Assembly: GCA_002784245.1 (NCBI GenBank)
Contig: PFKL01000174.1
Span: forward strand, 1 to 21,638
Length of the DNA stretch: 21,638 nt
Direction of reading: 5' to 3'
Source of the DNA: Comamonadaceae bacterium CG_4_10_14_3_um_filter_60_75
Lineage (GTDB): Bacteria > Pseudomonadota > Gammaproteobacteria > Burkholderiales > Burkholderiaceae_C
Every line of letters begins with the position of its first letter. Within the stretch, counting starts at the first letter, position 1. Under the pieces are notes generated by a model, which was given only the letters and a program-made list of their open reading frames with translations, made no database searches and was not told where the DNA came from. Both the position numbers and the translations under genes were made by a program. Positions 21,169-21,638 of the stretch are shown one piece after another.

Positions 21169-21638
21169 ATGGCAATGCGTTCTCATTATTGTGGTTTGGT
21201 GACTGAAGCCCTGATGGGCCAAACGGTGACCTTGTGTGGCTGGGTCAATCGCCGACGTGACCACGGCGGGGTGATTTTTGTCGATGTCCGTGACCGCGAG
21301 GGTTATGTCCAGGTGGTGTGCGATCCCGACCGTGCCGAGATGTTCAGGGTTGCAGAAGACCTGCGCAATGAGTTTTGCATCCAGGTCAAAGGCTTGGTGC
21401 GTGCCCGCCCGCAAGGCACGGTCAACGACAGCCTGAAGAGCGGCAAGATCGAGGTGTTGTGTCATGAGCTGATCGTGTTGAACCCGTCGGTCACACCGCC
21501 GTTCCAGTTGGACGAAGAAAACCTCTCCGAGACCACGCGCTTGACGCACCGTGTGCTCGATTTGCGACGCCCCTACATGCAAAACAATCTGATGCTGCGG
21601 TACCGCGTGGCGATGGAGGTGCGCAAGTTCCTCGATGC
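21169..21638 (+). CDS. aspS: Aspartyl-tRNA synthetase, N-terminal part (cut by window edge)
   Basis: 156 codons of a protein that is normally about 590-600 residues. Class II synthetase charging tRNA-Asp; in bacteria without AsnRS it also charges tRNA-Asn. Visible is the N-terminal OB-fold anticodon-binding domain (MAMRSHYCGLV, VTLCGWVNRRRDHGG, VIFVDVRDREGYVQVV) followed by the hinge and the start of the catalytic domain (LSETTRLTHRVLDLRRP, LRYRVAMEVRKFLD). The ATG at 21169 is preferred; ATG at 21175 is also possible, and neither has a strong ribosome site. Whether it is discriminating cannot be judged from this part. Confidence 0.96.
   Translation, partial: MAMRSHYCGLVTEALMGQTVTLCGWVNRRRDHGGVIFVDVRDREGYVQVVCDPDRAEMFRVAEDLRNEFCIQVKGLVRARPQGTVNDSLKSGKIEVLCHELIVLNPSVTPPFQLDEENLSETTRLTHRVLDLRRPYMQNNLMLRYRVAMEVRKFLD

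Overview
The window reads as a chromosomal segment of a betaproteobacterium, most likely a Comamonadaceae member close to Rhodoferax or Polaromonas. This rests on recalled protein similarity (AspS beginning MAMRSHYCGLV, UbiB, DinB with its roughly 30-residue insert), on gene order, and on a short intergenic repeat of a style I associate with that family. No database search was run. Coding density is high and most genes are housekeeping. I see no rRNA, tRNA, CRISPR array, prophage or insertion sequence, and no gene-free stretch longer than 300 bases.

Positions 1-5751 are the most accessory part. The peroxide-defence pair ahpC and ahpF lies on the minus strand (ahpF runs off the left edge), with a strong terminator between them and an OxyR-like site upstream of ahpC. 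Next, on the plus strand, come a ParE/RelE-type toxin-antitoxin pair, yaaA (peroxide stress), queF (queuosine synthesis) and an AbrB/PIN (VapBC-like) pair. The PIN toxin seems to have lost the middle of its domain, including one catalytic acid. Four copies of a 56-58 bp repeat (A-D) are scattered here, all in the same orientation relative to the transcription of the adjacent gene. Copy D lies inside the 3' end of dinB and is translated into the tail of DNA polymerase IV.

Positions 5667-12745 hold metabolism and regulation: dinB; a divergent two-part protein acetyltransferase of the Pat/YfiQ type; an FMN-dependent L-lactate dehydrogenase; a divergent D-arginine dehydrogenase-like flavoprotein; and an orphan RskA-type anti-sigma C-terminal domain encoded just after argH.

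Positions 12747-16097 hold argH divergent from an AlgZ/AlgR-type LytTR two-component system, an arrangement also known from Pseudomonas.

Positions 16216-21638 form a plus-strand run. ubiE, a Tim44-like gene, ubiJ and ubiB make a ubiquinone block. fmdB, a DUF502 membrane protein gene and aspS (cut by the right edge) follow. I found no clear new multi-gene system. The best leads are the transcription-oriented repeat family, its capture by dinB, and the internally deleted PIN toxin.
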